The position numbers were made by a program, and so were the translations under genes. From the NCBI RefSeq assembly GCF_000716545.1, contig NZ_JNWZ01000031.1:9295-73294 (forward strand): a stretch of DNA of 64,000 nt, read 5' to 3'. Of this stretch, positions 1 through 7,701 are shown in pieces; position 1 is the stretch's first letter; the number at the start of each line of letters is the position of its first letter. The notes beneath the pieces are model-generated. The model was not told the DNA's origin, made no database searches, and worked only from the letters and a program-made list of their open reading frames with translations. The stretch is from Kitasatospora phosalacinea (GTDB taxonomy: Bacteria; Actinomycetota; Actinomycetes; Streptomycetales; Streptomycetaceae).

Positions 1-1651
1 CGGCCTCGGCGGGCGCGGCCGGCCCGGGGGCGGGCTGGGCGGGCTGGGCGGGCTGGGCGGACGGTACGGCCTCGGCGGGCGGTACGGGCCCGGCCTCGGC
101 TTCCTCGGCGGCAAGGGTCAGCACGACGCGGGTGCCGCCGGTGTGCGCGGTGTCCACGCGGATGGTGCCGCCGTGGAACTCGGTGATCTTCTTGCACATG
201 GCCAGGCCGATGCCGTTGCCGGGGTACTCCTCGCGGGTGTGCAGCCGCTGGAAGATGACGAAGATCCGCTCGGCGAACTCCGGATTGATGCCGATGCCGT
301 TGTCGGTGACGGCCAGCTCCCAGTGCTCGCCGGTGCGCCGGGCGGTGAGGGCGATCCGCGGCGGCCGGTCGGGGGCGCGGAACTTGAGCGCGTTGCTGAC
401 GAGGTTCTGCAGCAGCATGCCGAGCTGGGTGGCGTCCCCGGGCAGGGTGGGCAGCGGGTCGGCGGTGATCTCGGCGCCGGTCTCCTCGATGGCGATGGCG
501 AGCGCGTCGCGGGTCGCGGCGAACACCTTCTCCAGGTCCACCGGCACGTACTGGCGGTGCAGCCGGCCGACCCGGGAGAACGCCAGCAGGTCGTTGATCA
601 GGGTCTGCATCCGGTTGGCGCCGTCGACCGCGAACCCGATGTACTGGTTGGCCCGGTCGTCGAGCTGCGCGGCGTAGCGGCGCTGCAGCAGTTGGCAGAA
701 GCTGGCGACCTTGCGCAGCGGCTCCTGGAGGTCGTGCGAGGCGACGTAGGCGAACTGCTCCAGTTCGGTGTTGGAGCGGCGCAGGTCGGCGGCCTGCTCG
801 TCGAGCTGTTCGCGGGTCAGGTCGGCGAGGGCGAGCTGCTCGGCCAGCCGGCGGCGCATCCCCTCGACGTCGGCGGCCAGCTGGGCCAGGTCGGCGGGGC
901 CGGAACGGGTGTCGACGGGGTGGTCGAACTCGCCCGCGGCGACCCGCCGGACGTCCCGGGAGAGGGCGTCCAGCGGCAGGGTGATGCCGCGCAGCCCGAC
1001 GAAGACGGCGCCGGACAGCAGCAGCAGGGTGACGCCGATGGTGCCGAACACCCAGTGGCTGAACGTCTCGGCGTCGGTCAGCTCGGCCGCCGCCCGGTTG
1101 CGCGAGTCCTCCAGCCGGTCGCGCAGGGTGGTGCCCGCGTCCCGGATCGCGTCGAACTCGGCCTTGCCGACCTCGGCGTTGACGGTGGCGAGCGGCACGG
1201 GCGCGCCGGCCGGCGAGGCCGCCACCGGTTCGGCGACGTCCCGCTGCCAGGTGGAGACCCGGGCGAGCAGCGCGTCGAGGTCGGCGAGCGCCGCGCCGTC
1301 CCCGGCGAGCAGGGTGCGCAGCTTCTCGACGTCGGCCGCGGCGTCGGCCCGGCCCTGGGTGTACGGCTGCAGGAAGTCGGGTCTGCCGGTGATGCCGTAG
1401 CCCCGGATGCCGGTCTCCTGGCCGACCAGCGCGCCGTCCAACCGGACCGAGGTGATCAGGGCGGGGGAGGAGCGCCGGGTGAGCCGGTCGGTGGCGTCGG
1501 AGGCGCGGTTCAGCGCCCAGCCGCCGAGGGCGCCGAGCACCACCAGGACGGCGAGGGCGGCGAGCACGCTGGCCCCCAGCCACTGCCGGGTCGTCCAAGC
1601 GGCCCAGGGCCGCCCGTTCAGCCCGGACCGATCCGTCACCGCGCCAGCCAC
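1..1651 (-). CDS. Sensor histidine kinase, CHASE3-HAMP-HisKA-HATPase (C-terminus cut by window edge)
   Basis: Membrane sensor kinase of a two-component system, read leftward; no stop is reached before base 1. The GTG at 1651 follows a GAGG-type ribosome site. A transmembrane helix lies near residues 20-45. It is followed by an extracytoplasmic four-helix CHASE3-like region, a second helix, a HAMP segment and a coiled linker. The phospho-acceptor motif SHDLQEPLRKV is near residue 305. The ATPase domain shows an N-box (QNLVSNALKF) and a G-box (DNGIGI). The last visible part is an Ala/Pro-rich tail encoded by 9-bp tandem repeats near bases 30-57. The kinase diverges from the small HTH and response-regulator genes at 1779-2569, the likely partner. 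The signal it senses is unknown. Confidence 0.9.
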   Translation of the reverse strand, partial: MAGAVTDRSGLNGRPWAAWTTRQWLGASVLAALAVLVVLGALGGWALNRASDATDRLTRRSSPALITSVRLDGALVGQETGIRGYGITGRPDFLQPYTQGRADAAADVEKLRTLLAGDGAALADLDALLARVSTWQRDVAEPVAASPAGAPVPLATVNAEVGKAEFDAIRDAGTTLRDRLEDSRNRAAAELTDAETFSHWVFGTIGVTLLLLSGAVFVGLRGITLPLDALSRDVRRVAAGEFDHPVDTRSGPADLAQLAADVEGMRRRLAEQLALADLTREQLDEQAADLRRSNTELEQFAYVASHDLQEPLRKVASFCQLLQRRYAAQLDDRANQYIGFAVDGANRMQTLINDLLAFSRVGRLHRQYVPVDLEKVFAATRDALAIAIEETGAEITADPLPTLPGDATQLGMLLQNLVSNALKFRAPDRPPRIALTARRTGEHWELAVTDNGIGINPEFAERIFVIFQRLHTREEYPGNGIGLAMCKKITEFHGGTIRVDTAHTGGTRVVLTLAAEEAEAGPVPPAEAVPSAQPAQPAQPAPGPAAPAEA

Positions 1652-1727
1652 CGTGCACCCCTCGTCGGTCCCGTCCGTCCGGCGGTCCGAGGTCCGGAGC
1701 CGGTCGAGCAGCGGTACTGTACACCGC

Positions 1728-1751
1728 TTCCGACAACAGATGTTGTCGGAA
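1728..1751. promoter_or_regulatory. Perfect 11-bp inverted repeat, operator candidate
   Basis: TTCCGACAACA at 1728-1738 pairs exactly with TGTTGTCGGAA at 1741-1751 across a 2-bp spacer. It sits in the short divergent space between the kinase start (1651) and the HTH start (1779), well placed to control both. The neighbouring HTH protein is an obvious candidate ligand, but that is inference. Confidence 0.6.
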
Positions 1752-1778
1752 AACCGGGGGCGGCCCTAGGATGCCCGC

Positions 1779-2135
1779 ATGCCAGCGGACCCGACACGAC
1801 ACCGGATGCCCGATGAGGAGCTGTCCATGCTCTGCACCGCGGCGATTTCCGAGATCACCGGGCAGCTGGTCCACCGGCTGTCCGGCGCCGACCCGCAGAC
1901 GGAGCAGCTGGCGCGGCTGCGCGTGCTGACGTACCTGCAGCTCGCCGTCGCCCAGCAGTGCGACCAGACGGCGGCCCGGGCCGCCAGTTCCGGCGCCGGC
2001 TACCCCCAGCTCGGCCAGGCCGCCGGCCTCACCCGCCAGGGTGCCCGGCGCCGCTGGCCCGGCCTGGTCACGGTACGGGTCGACCGCGCGGCCCGAGCAG
2101 TACGACCTTCTTCTTCTACGGACCGGAGCCGGTAA
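1779..2135 (+). CDS. Small helix-turn-helix protein
   Basis: A 118-residue protein. The central segment GYPQLGQAAGLTRQGARRRWP (residues about 74-94) looks like a recognition helix of the type seen in short actinobacterial HTH proteins. The preceding region is a helical bundle. The C-terminus is basic and probably disordered. Its stop overlaps the start of the response regulator as TAATG, so the two are translationally coupled. The perfect palindrome at 1728-1751 lies just upstream, which suggests autoregulation. The start used is ATG 1779; in-frame ATGs at 1806 and 1830 are alternatives. The function is inferred only from the HTH and the context. Confidence 0.65.
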   Translation: MPADPTRHRMPDEELSMLCTAAISEITGQLVHRLSGADPQTEQLARLRVLTYLQLAVAQQCDQTAARAASSGAGYPQLGQAAGLTRQGARRRWPGLVTVRVDRAARAVRPSSSTDRSR

Positions 2136-2569
2136 TGGCCACCCCCCCCAGCAACCGCCTCTTCGACATCCTGCTGGTCGAGGACGACCCCGCCGACGCC
2201 CTGCTGATCGAGGAGGCCCTGCTCGACCGGGGCGACACCCGCTCCATCACCCAGGTCTCCGACGGCCTGGCCGCCCTGGAGCGCCTGCGCGACCCCTCGC
2301 TGGCCCGCCCGGACCTGATCGTGCTGGACCTCAACATGCCCCGGATGAACGGCCGCGAACTGCTCGGCGTGCTCAAGAGCGACGAGGAGCTGAAGGTCAT
2401 CCCGACGGTGGTGCTGACCACCTCCGGCGCGCCCGACGACATCTCGGCGGCCTACCGCAACCACAGCAACGCCTACATCACCAAGCCGGTCAACCTGGAC
2501 GACTTCGTCCGGGCCGTCCGGCAGATCGACACCTTCTTCCTGGACACCGCCACCCCGCCGGCCCGTTGA
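2135..2569 (+). CDS. Single-domain response regulator (Rcp1/CheY-like)
   Basis: A 144-residue stand-alone receiver domain without an output domain. The acidic pocket is E16/D17/D18. The phospho-accepting Asp65 lies in LIVLDLNMP, Thr95 and Thr96 follow, and Lys117 lies in ITKP, so all catalytic positions are present. The pattern resembles the receivers paired with phytochrome or CHASE3 kinases. The ATG shares its first base with the stop of the HTH gene, and GGAG lies upstream inside that gene. It is probably phosphorylated by the divergent kinase at 1-1651 and passes the signal on by protein-protein contact. The output partner is not visible here. Confidence 0.9.
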   Translation: MATPPSNRLFDILLVEDDPADALLIEEALLDRGDTRSITQVSDGLAALERLRDPSLARPDLIVLDLNMPRMNGRELLGVLKSDEELKVIPTVVLTTSGAPDDISAAYRNHSNAYITKPVNLDDFVRAVRQIDTFFLDTATPPAR

Positions 2570-2654
2570 ACCGCCGGGCGCCCCGCCTGGTGCACGATGG
2601 GTCGGACGGGCCGCCGAGGTGCGGCGGGCGGACGGAAGAGGAGGGTGGACGCGG

Positions 2655-4088
2655 ATGGGTACCCAGGACAGCGACTACGACCTGGTGGTGATCGGCGGCG
2701 GCCCCACCGGCGAGAACCTCGCCGACCGGGCGCGGGCCGGCGGGCTGAGCGTGGCGCTGGTCGAGCGCGAACTCGTCGGCGGCGAGTGCTCGTACTGGGC
2801 GTGCATGCCCAGCAAGGCGCTGCTGCGCCCGGCCGCCGCGCTCGCCGACGCCCGCCGGGTGGCCGGCAGCCGGGAGGCCGTCACCGGGGCGCTGGACGCG
2901 GCCGCCGTGCTGGAGCGCCGCGACGGGTTCGCCTCGCACTGGCACGACGGCGGGCAGGTCGAGTGGCTGGCCTCGGCCGGCATCGACCTGGTCCGCGGGC
3001 ACGGCCGGCTGGACGGCGAGCGGCGGGTCGCCGTCGAGACCCCCGACGGCGGGCGGCGCACCCTCACCGCCCGGCACGCCGTCGCCGTGTGCACCGGCAC
3101 CCGGGCCGCCCTCCCCGACCTGCCCGGCCTCGCCGACGCCCGGGTGTGGACCAGCCGGGAGGCCACCTCGGCGAAGGCCGTGCCCGGCCGGCTCGCGGTG
3201 GTCGGCGGCGGCGTCGTCGCGGTCGAGATGGCCACCGCCTGGCGGGCCCTGGGCAGCGAGGTCACCCTGCTGGTGCGCGGCGGCCGACTGCTGGAGCGCA
3301 CCGAGGAGTTCGCCGGTCAGCTGGTCGCCGACGGCCTGCGCGCCGCCGGCGTCGACGTCCGGCTCGGCGTCTCGGTCACCGCCCTGCGCCGCGAGCCGGA
3401 CGGCGCCCTCCGGCTCGACCTGACCGACGGCACCCGACTGCCCGCCGACGAGGCCCTGTTCGCCACCGGCCGCCGCCCCGCCACCGCCGACCTCGGCCTG
3501 GAGAGCGTCGGACTCGAACCCGGCGGCTGGATCGACACCGACGACACCGGCCGCGCCACCGCCGTCCCGGCCGGCTGGCTGTACGCCGCGGGCGACGTCA
3601 ACCACCGCGCGCTCCTCACCCACCAGGGCAAGTACCAGGGCCGGATCTTCGGCGCCGCCATCGCCGACCGGGCCGCCGGCCGCCCGCTCGACCTCGCCCC
3701 CTGGGGCCGCTCGGTGGCCACCGCCGACCACGCCGCCGTCCCGCAGGTCGTCTTCACCGACCCCGAGGTCGCCGCCGTCGGCCGCACCCTGCGCGAGGCC
3801 GAGGACGCCGGACTGCGGGTGCGCGCCGTCGACTACGACCTCGGCGGCGTCTCCGGCGCGGCCCTGTACGGCGACGGCTACCGGGGCCGGGCCCGCGCCG
3901 TCGTCGACCTCGACCGCGAGGTCCTGGTCGGCGTCACCTTCACCGGCCCCGGCGTCGCCGAACTCCTGCACTCCGCCACCGTCGCCGTCGCCGGCGAAGT
4001 CCCGCTCTCCCGGCTCTGGCACGCCGTCCCCGCCTACCCCACCATCAGCGAGGTCTGGCTCCGACTGCTGGAGACCTACCGGGGCTGA
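2655..4088 (+). CDS. Pyridine nucleotide-disulfide oxidoreductase (lipoamide dehydrogenase-like)
   Basis: A 477-residue FAD flavoprotein. FAD-binding GGGPTGE is at 14-20. The redox disulfide is C45 and C50 in GGECSYWACMPSK, with the family CX4C spacing. A second Rossmann motif, GGGVVAVE, is near 181-188 for NAD(P)H. The C-terminal dimer-face acid-base pair is H456/E466 in HAVPAYPTISE, slightly longer than the usual HAHPTLSE. The start ATG 2655 follows a strong GAGGAGGGTGG site. There are no pyruvate or oxoglutarate dehydrogenase genes nearby, so it is more likely one of the stand-alone disulfide or mercuric-reductase-like enzymes of actinobacteria. The substrate is unknown. Confidence 0.88.
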   Translation: MGTQDSDYDLVVIGGGPTGENLADRARAGGLSVALVERELVGGECSYWACMPSKALLRPAAALADARRVAGSREAVTGALDAAAVLERRDGFASHWHDGGQVEWLASAGIDLVRGHGRLDGERRVAVETPDGGRRTLTARHAVAVCTGTRAALPDLPGLADARVWTSREATSAKAVPGRLAVVGGGVVAVEMATAWRALGSEVTLLVRGGRLLERTEEFAGQLVADGLRAAGVDVRLGVSVTALRREPDGALRLDLTDGTRLPADEALFATGRRPATADLGLESVGLEPGGWIDTDDTGRATAVPAGWLYAAGDVNHRALLTHQGKYQGRIFGAAIADRAAGRPLDLAPWGRSVATADHAAVPQVVFTDPEVAAVGRTLREAEDAGLRVRAVDYDLGGVSGAALYGDGYRGRARAVVDLDREVLVGVTFTGPGVAELLHSATVAVAGEVPLSRLWHAVPAYPTISEVWLRLLETYRG

Positions 4089-4097
4089 CCCGCCGCG

Positions 4098-4152
4098 GGG
4101 GCGGTGCGGTGGCCGTCCCGGGGCGGTGCGGGGGCGGTCCGGGGCGGTGCGG
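4098..4152. repeat. Three direct repeats GGGGCGGTGCGG
   Basis: The 12-mer occurs at 4098-4109, 4120-4131 and 4141-4152, at a 21-22 bp period, between the oxidoreductase stop and the promoter at 4183. It may be a simple GC-rich minisatellite, or binding sites about two helical turns apart. Confidence 0.5.
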
Positions 4153-4182
4153 CGGCGGTCCCGGCGGCGGGCGGAAAATCCG

Positions 4183-4212
4183 TTGCGCGGTCGTGCGGCC
4201 GGGTCCTACCCT
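4183..4212 (+). promoter_or_regulatory. Putative vegetative-type promoter for the GNAT leader
   Basis: TTGCGC at 4183-4188 and TACCCT at 4207-4212 are separated by 18 bp. Transcription would start just before the hairpin at 4216-4239 and run through the small ORF at 4291 into the GNAT gene. Confidence 0.4.
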
Positions 4213-4215
4213 GGC

Positions 4216-4239
4216 GGCGCCGGTCGGCAGACCGGCGCC
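4216..4239 (+). promoter_or_regulatory. Leader hairpin, 10-bp perfect stem
   Basis: GGCGCCGGTC (4216-4225) pairs fully with GACCGGCGCC (4230-4239) around a GGCA loop. It lies at the very 5' end of the predicted transcript. It could stabilise the RNA, or could be a DNA operator at the transcription start. Confidence 0.5.
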
Positions 4240-4290
4240 CCGGTCGGGTCCGCGCGGTCGCGCGCGGCCCTGCGCAGGAAGGAGGCCGCG

Positions 4291-4353
4291 ATGTCCACCA
4301 CGCACCCGGCGCTCCCGGTCTCCCCCGCCGCCCCCGCCGCACCCGTGCGGTAG
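4291..4353 (+). CDS. Possible 20-residue leader peptide
   Basis: A short ORF, ATG 4291 to TAG 4353, preceded by a very strong GGAAGGAGG ribosome site with 5-6 bp spacing. The peptide MSTTHPALPVSPAAPAAPVR is Pro/Ala-rich. It lies 61 bp upstream of the GNAT gene in the same predicted transcript. The strength of the ribosome site compared with the small product suggests a leader ORF, but no attenuator mechanism can be shown. Confidence 0.45.
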   Translation: MSTTHPALPVSPAAPAAPVR

Positions 4354-4414
4354 GGACGGCCCGCCCGATCGGGCCGCGCCTCCGGCTCCACCCCTCACCG
4401 CCCCCGGAGGCACC

Positions 4415-5365
4415 GTGCTCTTCCGCCCCACCGTCGAGGCCGACCTCGACGGCTTCCTTCCGCTGCTCGTGCCCGACCCCGCCGGCGCCCTGACGGCCGA
4501 CACCTACCTGGCCCGGCTCGCCACCGGCGAGTACCGCCCGGGGCGGACGTGGATCGCCCAGGACGCGCCGGGCGCCGCACCGCTCGCGCTCGCCGTCTGG
4601 TGGAGCGGCCCGGGTGCCGACCGGCCGGGCGCGCTGGACGCCGTGCTCGTCCGCGACAGCGTCCGGTCCGTCGCCGAACGCACCGCGCTGGCCGCCGAGT
4701 TGCTCACCGCCGCGCACGCGGCGTACGGGCACGCCCCCGCCCACCACCTCTTCCTCCCCGAGGACTGGCACGACCGACCCGACGTCCTCGCCGCGGTGGC
4801 CTGGCGGCGGGAGGCGGCCGGCCGGGCCGGCCTCACCGACGCCCTGGAGCGGCTGCGCCACGAGTGGACGCCGGGCGCGGGCCTGCCCGCCCCGAGCGGT
4901 CGGCTGCGCTTCCGCCCCGAACCCGACGACGAGGTCTTCGTCGACCTGTTCCGCCGCGTCCTGTCCGACACCCTCGACGCCACCTCCCGCACCGCCGCCG
5001 CCCACCTCGGCACCGAGGCCCAGGCCCGGGCCGACGTCGCCTTCTACCGGGACGGCATGCCCGGCGACCGCGGCTGGTGGCGCACCGCCCACACCCCCGA
5101 CGGCGAGCCGGTCGGCTTCACCGTCCCCTCCCGCAACTCCGCCTCCCCGGTGGTCGGCTACCTCGGCGTGCTGCCCGAGCACCGCGGTCGCGGCCACGCC
5201 GAGGAGATACTCGCCGAAACCACCCGGATCCTGGCCGCCGAGGCCGCCGCCGAGCACGTCCGCGCCGACACCGACCTGGCCAACACCCCGATGGCCGCCG
5301 CCTTCGGACGGCTCGGCTACCGCACCACCGCCCGCCGCCTGGTCCTCTCCGCCCCTCCGGGGTGA
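4415..5365 (+). CDS. GNAT family N-acetyltransferase
   Basis: A 316-residue protein starting at GTG 4415 with GGAGG four bases upstream. The C-terminal half is a GNAT fold: the acetyl-CoA loop YLGVLPEHRGRGHAEEIL is near residues 248-265, followed by NTPMAAAFGRLGYR, the usual beta5-alpha4 end. The N-terminal half (1-150) is less conserved and may be a degenerate first GNAT domain. The substrate is unknown. The gene follows the promoter, hairpin and small-ORF leader at 4183-4353. Confidence 0.82.
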   Translation: MLFRPTVEADLDGFLPLLVPDPAGALTADTYLARLATGEYRPGRTWIAQDAPGAAPLALAVWWSGPGADRPGALDAVLVRDSVRSVAERTALAAELLTAAHAAYGHAPAHHLFLPEDWHDRPDVLAAVAWRREAAGRAGLTDALERLRHEWTPGAGLPAPSGRLRFRPEPDDEVFVDLFRRVLSDTLDATSRTAAAHLGTEAQARADVAFYRDGMPGDRGWWRTAHTPDGEPVGFTVPSRNSASPVVGYLGVLPEHRGRGHAEEILAETTRILAAEAAAEHVRADTDLANTPMAAAFGRLGYRTTARRLVLSAPPG

Positions 5366-5370
5366 GAGCG

Positions 5371-5388
5371 GGCCCGGGGCACCGGGCC
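5371..5388 (+). terminator. Hairpin terminator candidate
   Basis: GGCCCGG, loop GGCA, CCGGGCC starts five bases after the GNAT stop. There is no U-tract, which is usual in this group. Confidence 0.4.
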
Positions 5389-5514
5389 GGTGCGCGGGGC
5401 CGTGTTGCGAGAGCATGACGCCGCGTCACAATCCCGGCCGGCGGTTGATCACCGCCGCCCCGGTGTGTGAGCGTGGCGGCAGGACGGAGACCGAACGGAC
5501 CGAGGAGGAACCCG

Positions 5515-6534
5515 GTGCCCACCCCCGACCGGCCGCTGCGCTCGCTGGGATTCCTGACCATCGGGCTGTTCGACGAGCACGACCCGGCGGGCGGCCACGA
5601 AGCCACCCTGCGGCTGATCGAACTCGGCGAGCGGCTCGGCTTCGACACCGCCTGGCTGCGCCACCGGCACCTGCAGTACGGCATCTCCTCCCCGCTGACG
5701 GTGCTCGCCGCCGCCAGCCAGCGCACCAGCCGGATCGGCCTGGGCACCGCCGTCACCCCGCTCGGCTGGGAGAACCCGCTGCGCTACGCGGAAGACCTGG
5801 CCACCGTCGACGTGCTCTCCGGCGGGCGGCTCAACCCCGGCGTCAGCGTCGGCGTGCCGGTCCACTTCGAGGACGTCAAGGGCGCGCTGTACCCGGACAC
5901 CGCCGACCGGGAGGACTTCGGCTACGGGCGGGTCGAGCGCCTGCTCAACCTGCTGCGCGGACAGCGGGCCAGCGGCTTCCGGGGCACCGAGGGCATCGAG
6001 GCGTACTCCGAGCGCGTCCAGCCGCACGTGCCCGGCCTGGCCGCCCGGCTCTGGTACGGCGGCGGCAGCCTGCGCTCGGTGCGCTGGGCCGGCGAGCACG
6101 GGCTGAACCTGCTCACCAGCAGCGTGGTGCGGGCCGAGCGGGACGGAGACTTCGAGGCCCACCAGCTGGCCCTGATCCGGGAGTTCCGGGCCGCCCACCC
6201 CGCGGGCGGGCGGGCCCGGGTCTCGCACGGCCTGGTGGTCGTCCCCACCGACAGCGCCACCCCCGAGCAGGCCGCCAAGTACCAGGCGTACGCGGAGTCC
6301 AGGTACGCCCGCACGCTCGCCCCGCAGGGCCCCGGCCGACTGCTGTTCGCCCCCGACCTGGTCGGCACCAGCGAGCAGCTCGCCGAACGGCTGTACGCGC
6401 ACGCCGGGTTCCGGGAGGCCGACGAGGTGGCCTTCGCCCTCCCGTTCACCTTCGCGCCGGAGGACTACGCGCAGATCCTCACCGACCTGGCCACCCGGCT
6501 CGGCCCGCTGCTCGGCTGGCGCCCGGCCGACTGA
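5515..6534 (+). CDS. LLM-class flavin-dependent oxidoreductase
   Basis: A 339-residue luciferase-like monooxygenase. Its TIM-barrel pattern includes LGFDTAWLRHRHL (N-terminal strand region), IGLGTAVTPLGWENPLRYAEDLATVDVL, the FMN-binding turn with SGGRLNPGVSVG, and RLWYGGGSLRSVRWAGEHGLNLL. GTG 5515 is preferred because GAGGAGGAA lies just upstream; a GTG at 5467 lacks this. The reaction would be FMNH2-dependent oxygenation of an unknown substrate. No flavin reductase gene is adjacent. The C-terminus is followed by short GTCCCGTCC/GACGTC repeats before the convergent LysR gene. Confidence 0.85.
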   Translation: MPTPDRPLRSLGFLTIGLFDEHDPAGGHEATLRLIELGERLGFDTAWLRHRHLQYGISSPLTVLAAASQRTSRIGLGTAVTPLGWENPLRYAEDLATVDVLSGGRLNPGVSVGVPVHFEDVKGALYPDTADREDFGYGRVERLLNLLRGQRASGFRGTEGIEAYSERVQPHVPGLAARLWYGGGSLRSVRWAGEHGLNLLTSSVVRAERDGDFEAHQLALIREFRAAHPAGGRARVSHGLVVVPTDSATPEQAAKYQAYAESRYARTLAPQGPGRLLFAPDLVGTSEQLAERLYAHAGFREADEVAFALPFTFAPEDYAQILTDLATRLGPLLGWRPAD

Positions 6535-6605
6535 CGTCCCGTCCGGTCGGCTGACGTCGCGCGCCGTCGGCGTCCCGTCCCGTCGGCCGGACGTGCGGGC
6601 GCGGC

Positions 6606-7481
6606 TCAGGCCGCCAGCCGCTCGCGGATGGCGCGCTGGAAGCCGAGCAGGTTCGGGTTGGCCGAGTTGCGCTCCAGCCAGGTCATGGTGATCGCCGTCC
6701 GCAGGTCGGTGCCGCCGACCTCCACCAGGGCGACCTCGCCCCGGTCGGCCTGGGCGCGGACCGACACCAGCGGCAGCAGCGCGCAGCCCATCCCGGCCGC
6801 GACGCAGGCGCCCAGGGTGCCGATGCCGTCCACCTCGGCGACCGGCTCCTCGCCGGACACCGCCCCGAAGGCGCCGTCGTACATCTCCCGGAACCCGCAC
6901 CCCGGCTGGGTGACCAGGAACGGTTCGGCGGCCAGTTCCGCCAGGTCGGCCCGGCCCCGGGCGGCCAGCGGGTGCCCCGGCGGCACGATGACCACCAGCG
7001 GCTCCTCGGCCAGCGTCTCCGCGCGCAGCGCGGCGTCGGCCGGCGGGGCGCCGAAGGTCAGGCAGAGGTCGAGGTCGCCCCGGCGCACCGACCGGTACAG
7101 CTCGCCCCGGTTGTGCTGGGAGACCCGGACCCTGGTCCGCGGGTGCAGCTCCCGGTAGTACGGGAGCACCGCGGGCAGCAGGTGGCGGCCCAGCGTCTCC
7201 AGGGCGCCGAGGGCCAGCTCGGCGGCGGGCCGGGAGACCGCGGAGCGGGCCTCCTCCAGCAGGGTGAGGATCCGCCCGGTGTACGAGGACAGCACCTCGC
7301 CCTGGGCGGTCAGCCGGATCCGGCGCCGCGAGCGGTCGACCAGCTCGACGCCCAACTCGCGTTCCAGCGCCTGGACCTGGTCGCTGACACTGGACTGCGC
7401 GTAGTGGAGCTCGCGGGCCGCCCGAGTCATGCTCAGAGTCCGGGCGACCGCCTCGAACGTGCGCAGGTGCCGCAACTCCAC
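6606..7481 (-). CDS. LysR family transcriptional regulator
   Basis: A 291-residue LysR protein. The N-terminal winged HTH (residues 1-60) has the pattern MELRHLRTFEAVARTLSMT...SSVSDQVQALERELGVELVDR. The effector domain (about 90-290) contains the usual hinge and LVVIVPPGHPLAARG. It diverges from the MFS exporter at 7702, so it probably controls that gene. A perfect T-N11-A box lies 26 bp from its own start at 7507-7521. The effector molecule is unknown but is likely a compound carried by the MFS protein. Confidence 0.92.
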   Translation of the reverse strand: MELRHLRTFEAVARTLSMTRAARELHYAQSSVSDQVQALERELGVELVDRSRRRIRLTAQGEVLSSYTGRILTLLEEARSAVSRPAAELALGALETLGRHLLPAVLPYYRELHPRTRVRVSQHNRGELYRSVRRGDLDLCLTFGAPPADAALRAETLAEEPLVVIVPPGHPLAARGRADLAELAAEPFLVTQPGCGFREMYDGAFGAVSGEEPVAEVDGIGTLGACVAAGMGCALLPLVSVRAQADRGEVALVEVGGTDLRTAITMTWLERNSANPNLLGFQRAIRERLAA

Positions 7482-7506
7482 GGCGGTGGACCTCCCCTGG
7501 CGATCT

Positions 7507-7521
7507 ATCGGCTGAACCGAT
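7507..7521. promoter_or_regulatory. LysR-type T-N11-A operator
   Basis: ATCGG (7507-7511), five bases, CCGAT (7517-7521) gives a perfect dyad with T-N11-A geometry. It lies between the LysR and MFS genes, close to the LysR start, as expected for the autoregulatory recognition site of this family. Confidence 0.6.
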
Positions 7522-7701
7522 TGTAGCCATCGGCCGTTCCCGTCGTCGGTGCCGCCAACTCCCGTGCCACGTCCGGGAGAATGGACTCACCGCCCCCCGA
7601 CGGACCGACGGACCTCCCCGTCGGCGGATCCGCACGTCCGCACGTCCGCGCGTCCGCGACCCGGGTGGTGCGGCACGCCGTCTCTCGAACGAGGAGCACT
7701 C

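Noticed and set aside
143..1816. Long open frame on the plus strand across the kinase gene
   Set aside because: It is the antisense of the kinase, with low-complexity Gly/Arg/Val/Gln composition. The minus strand has all kinase motifs.
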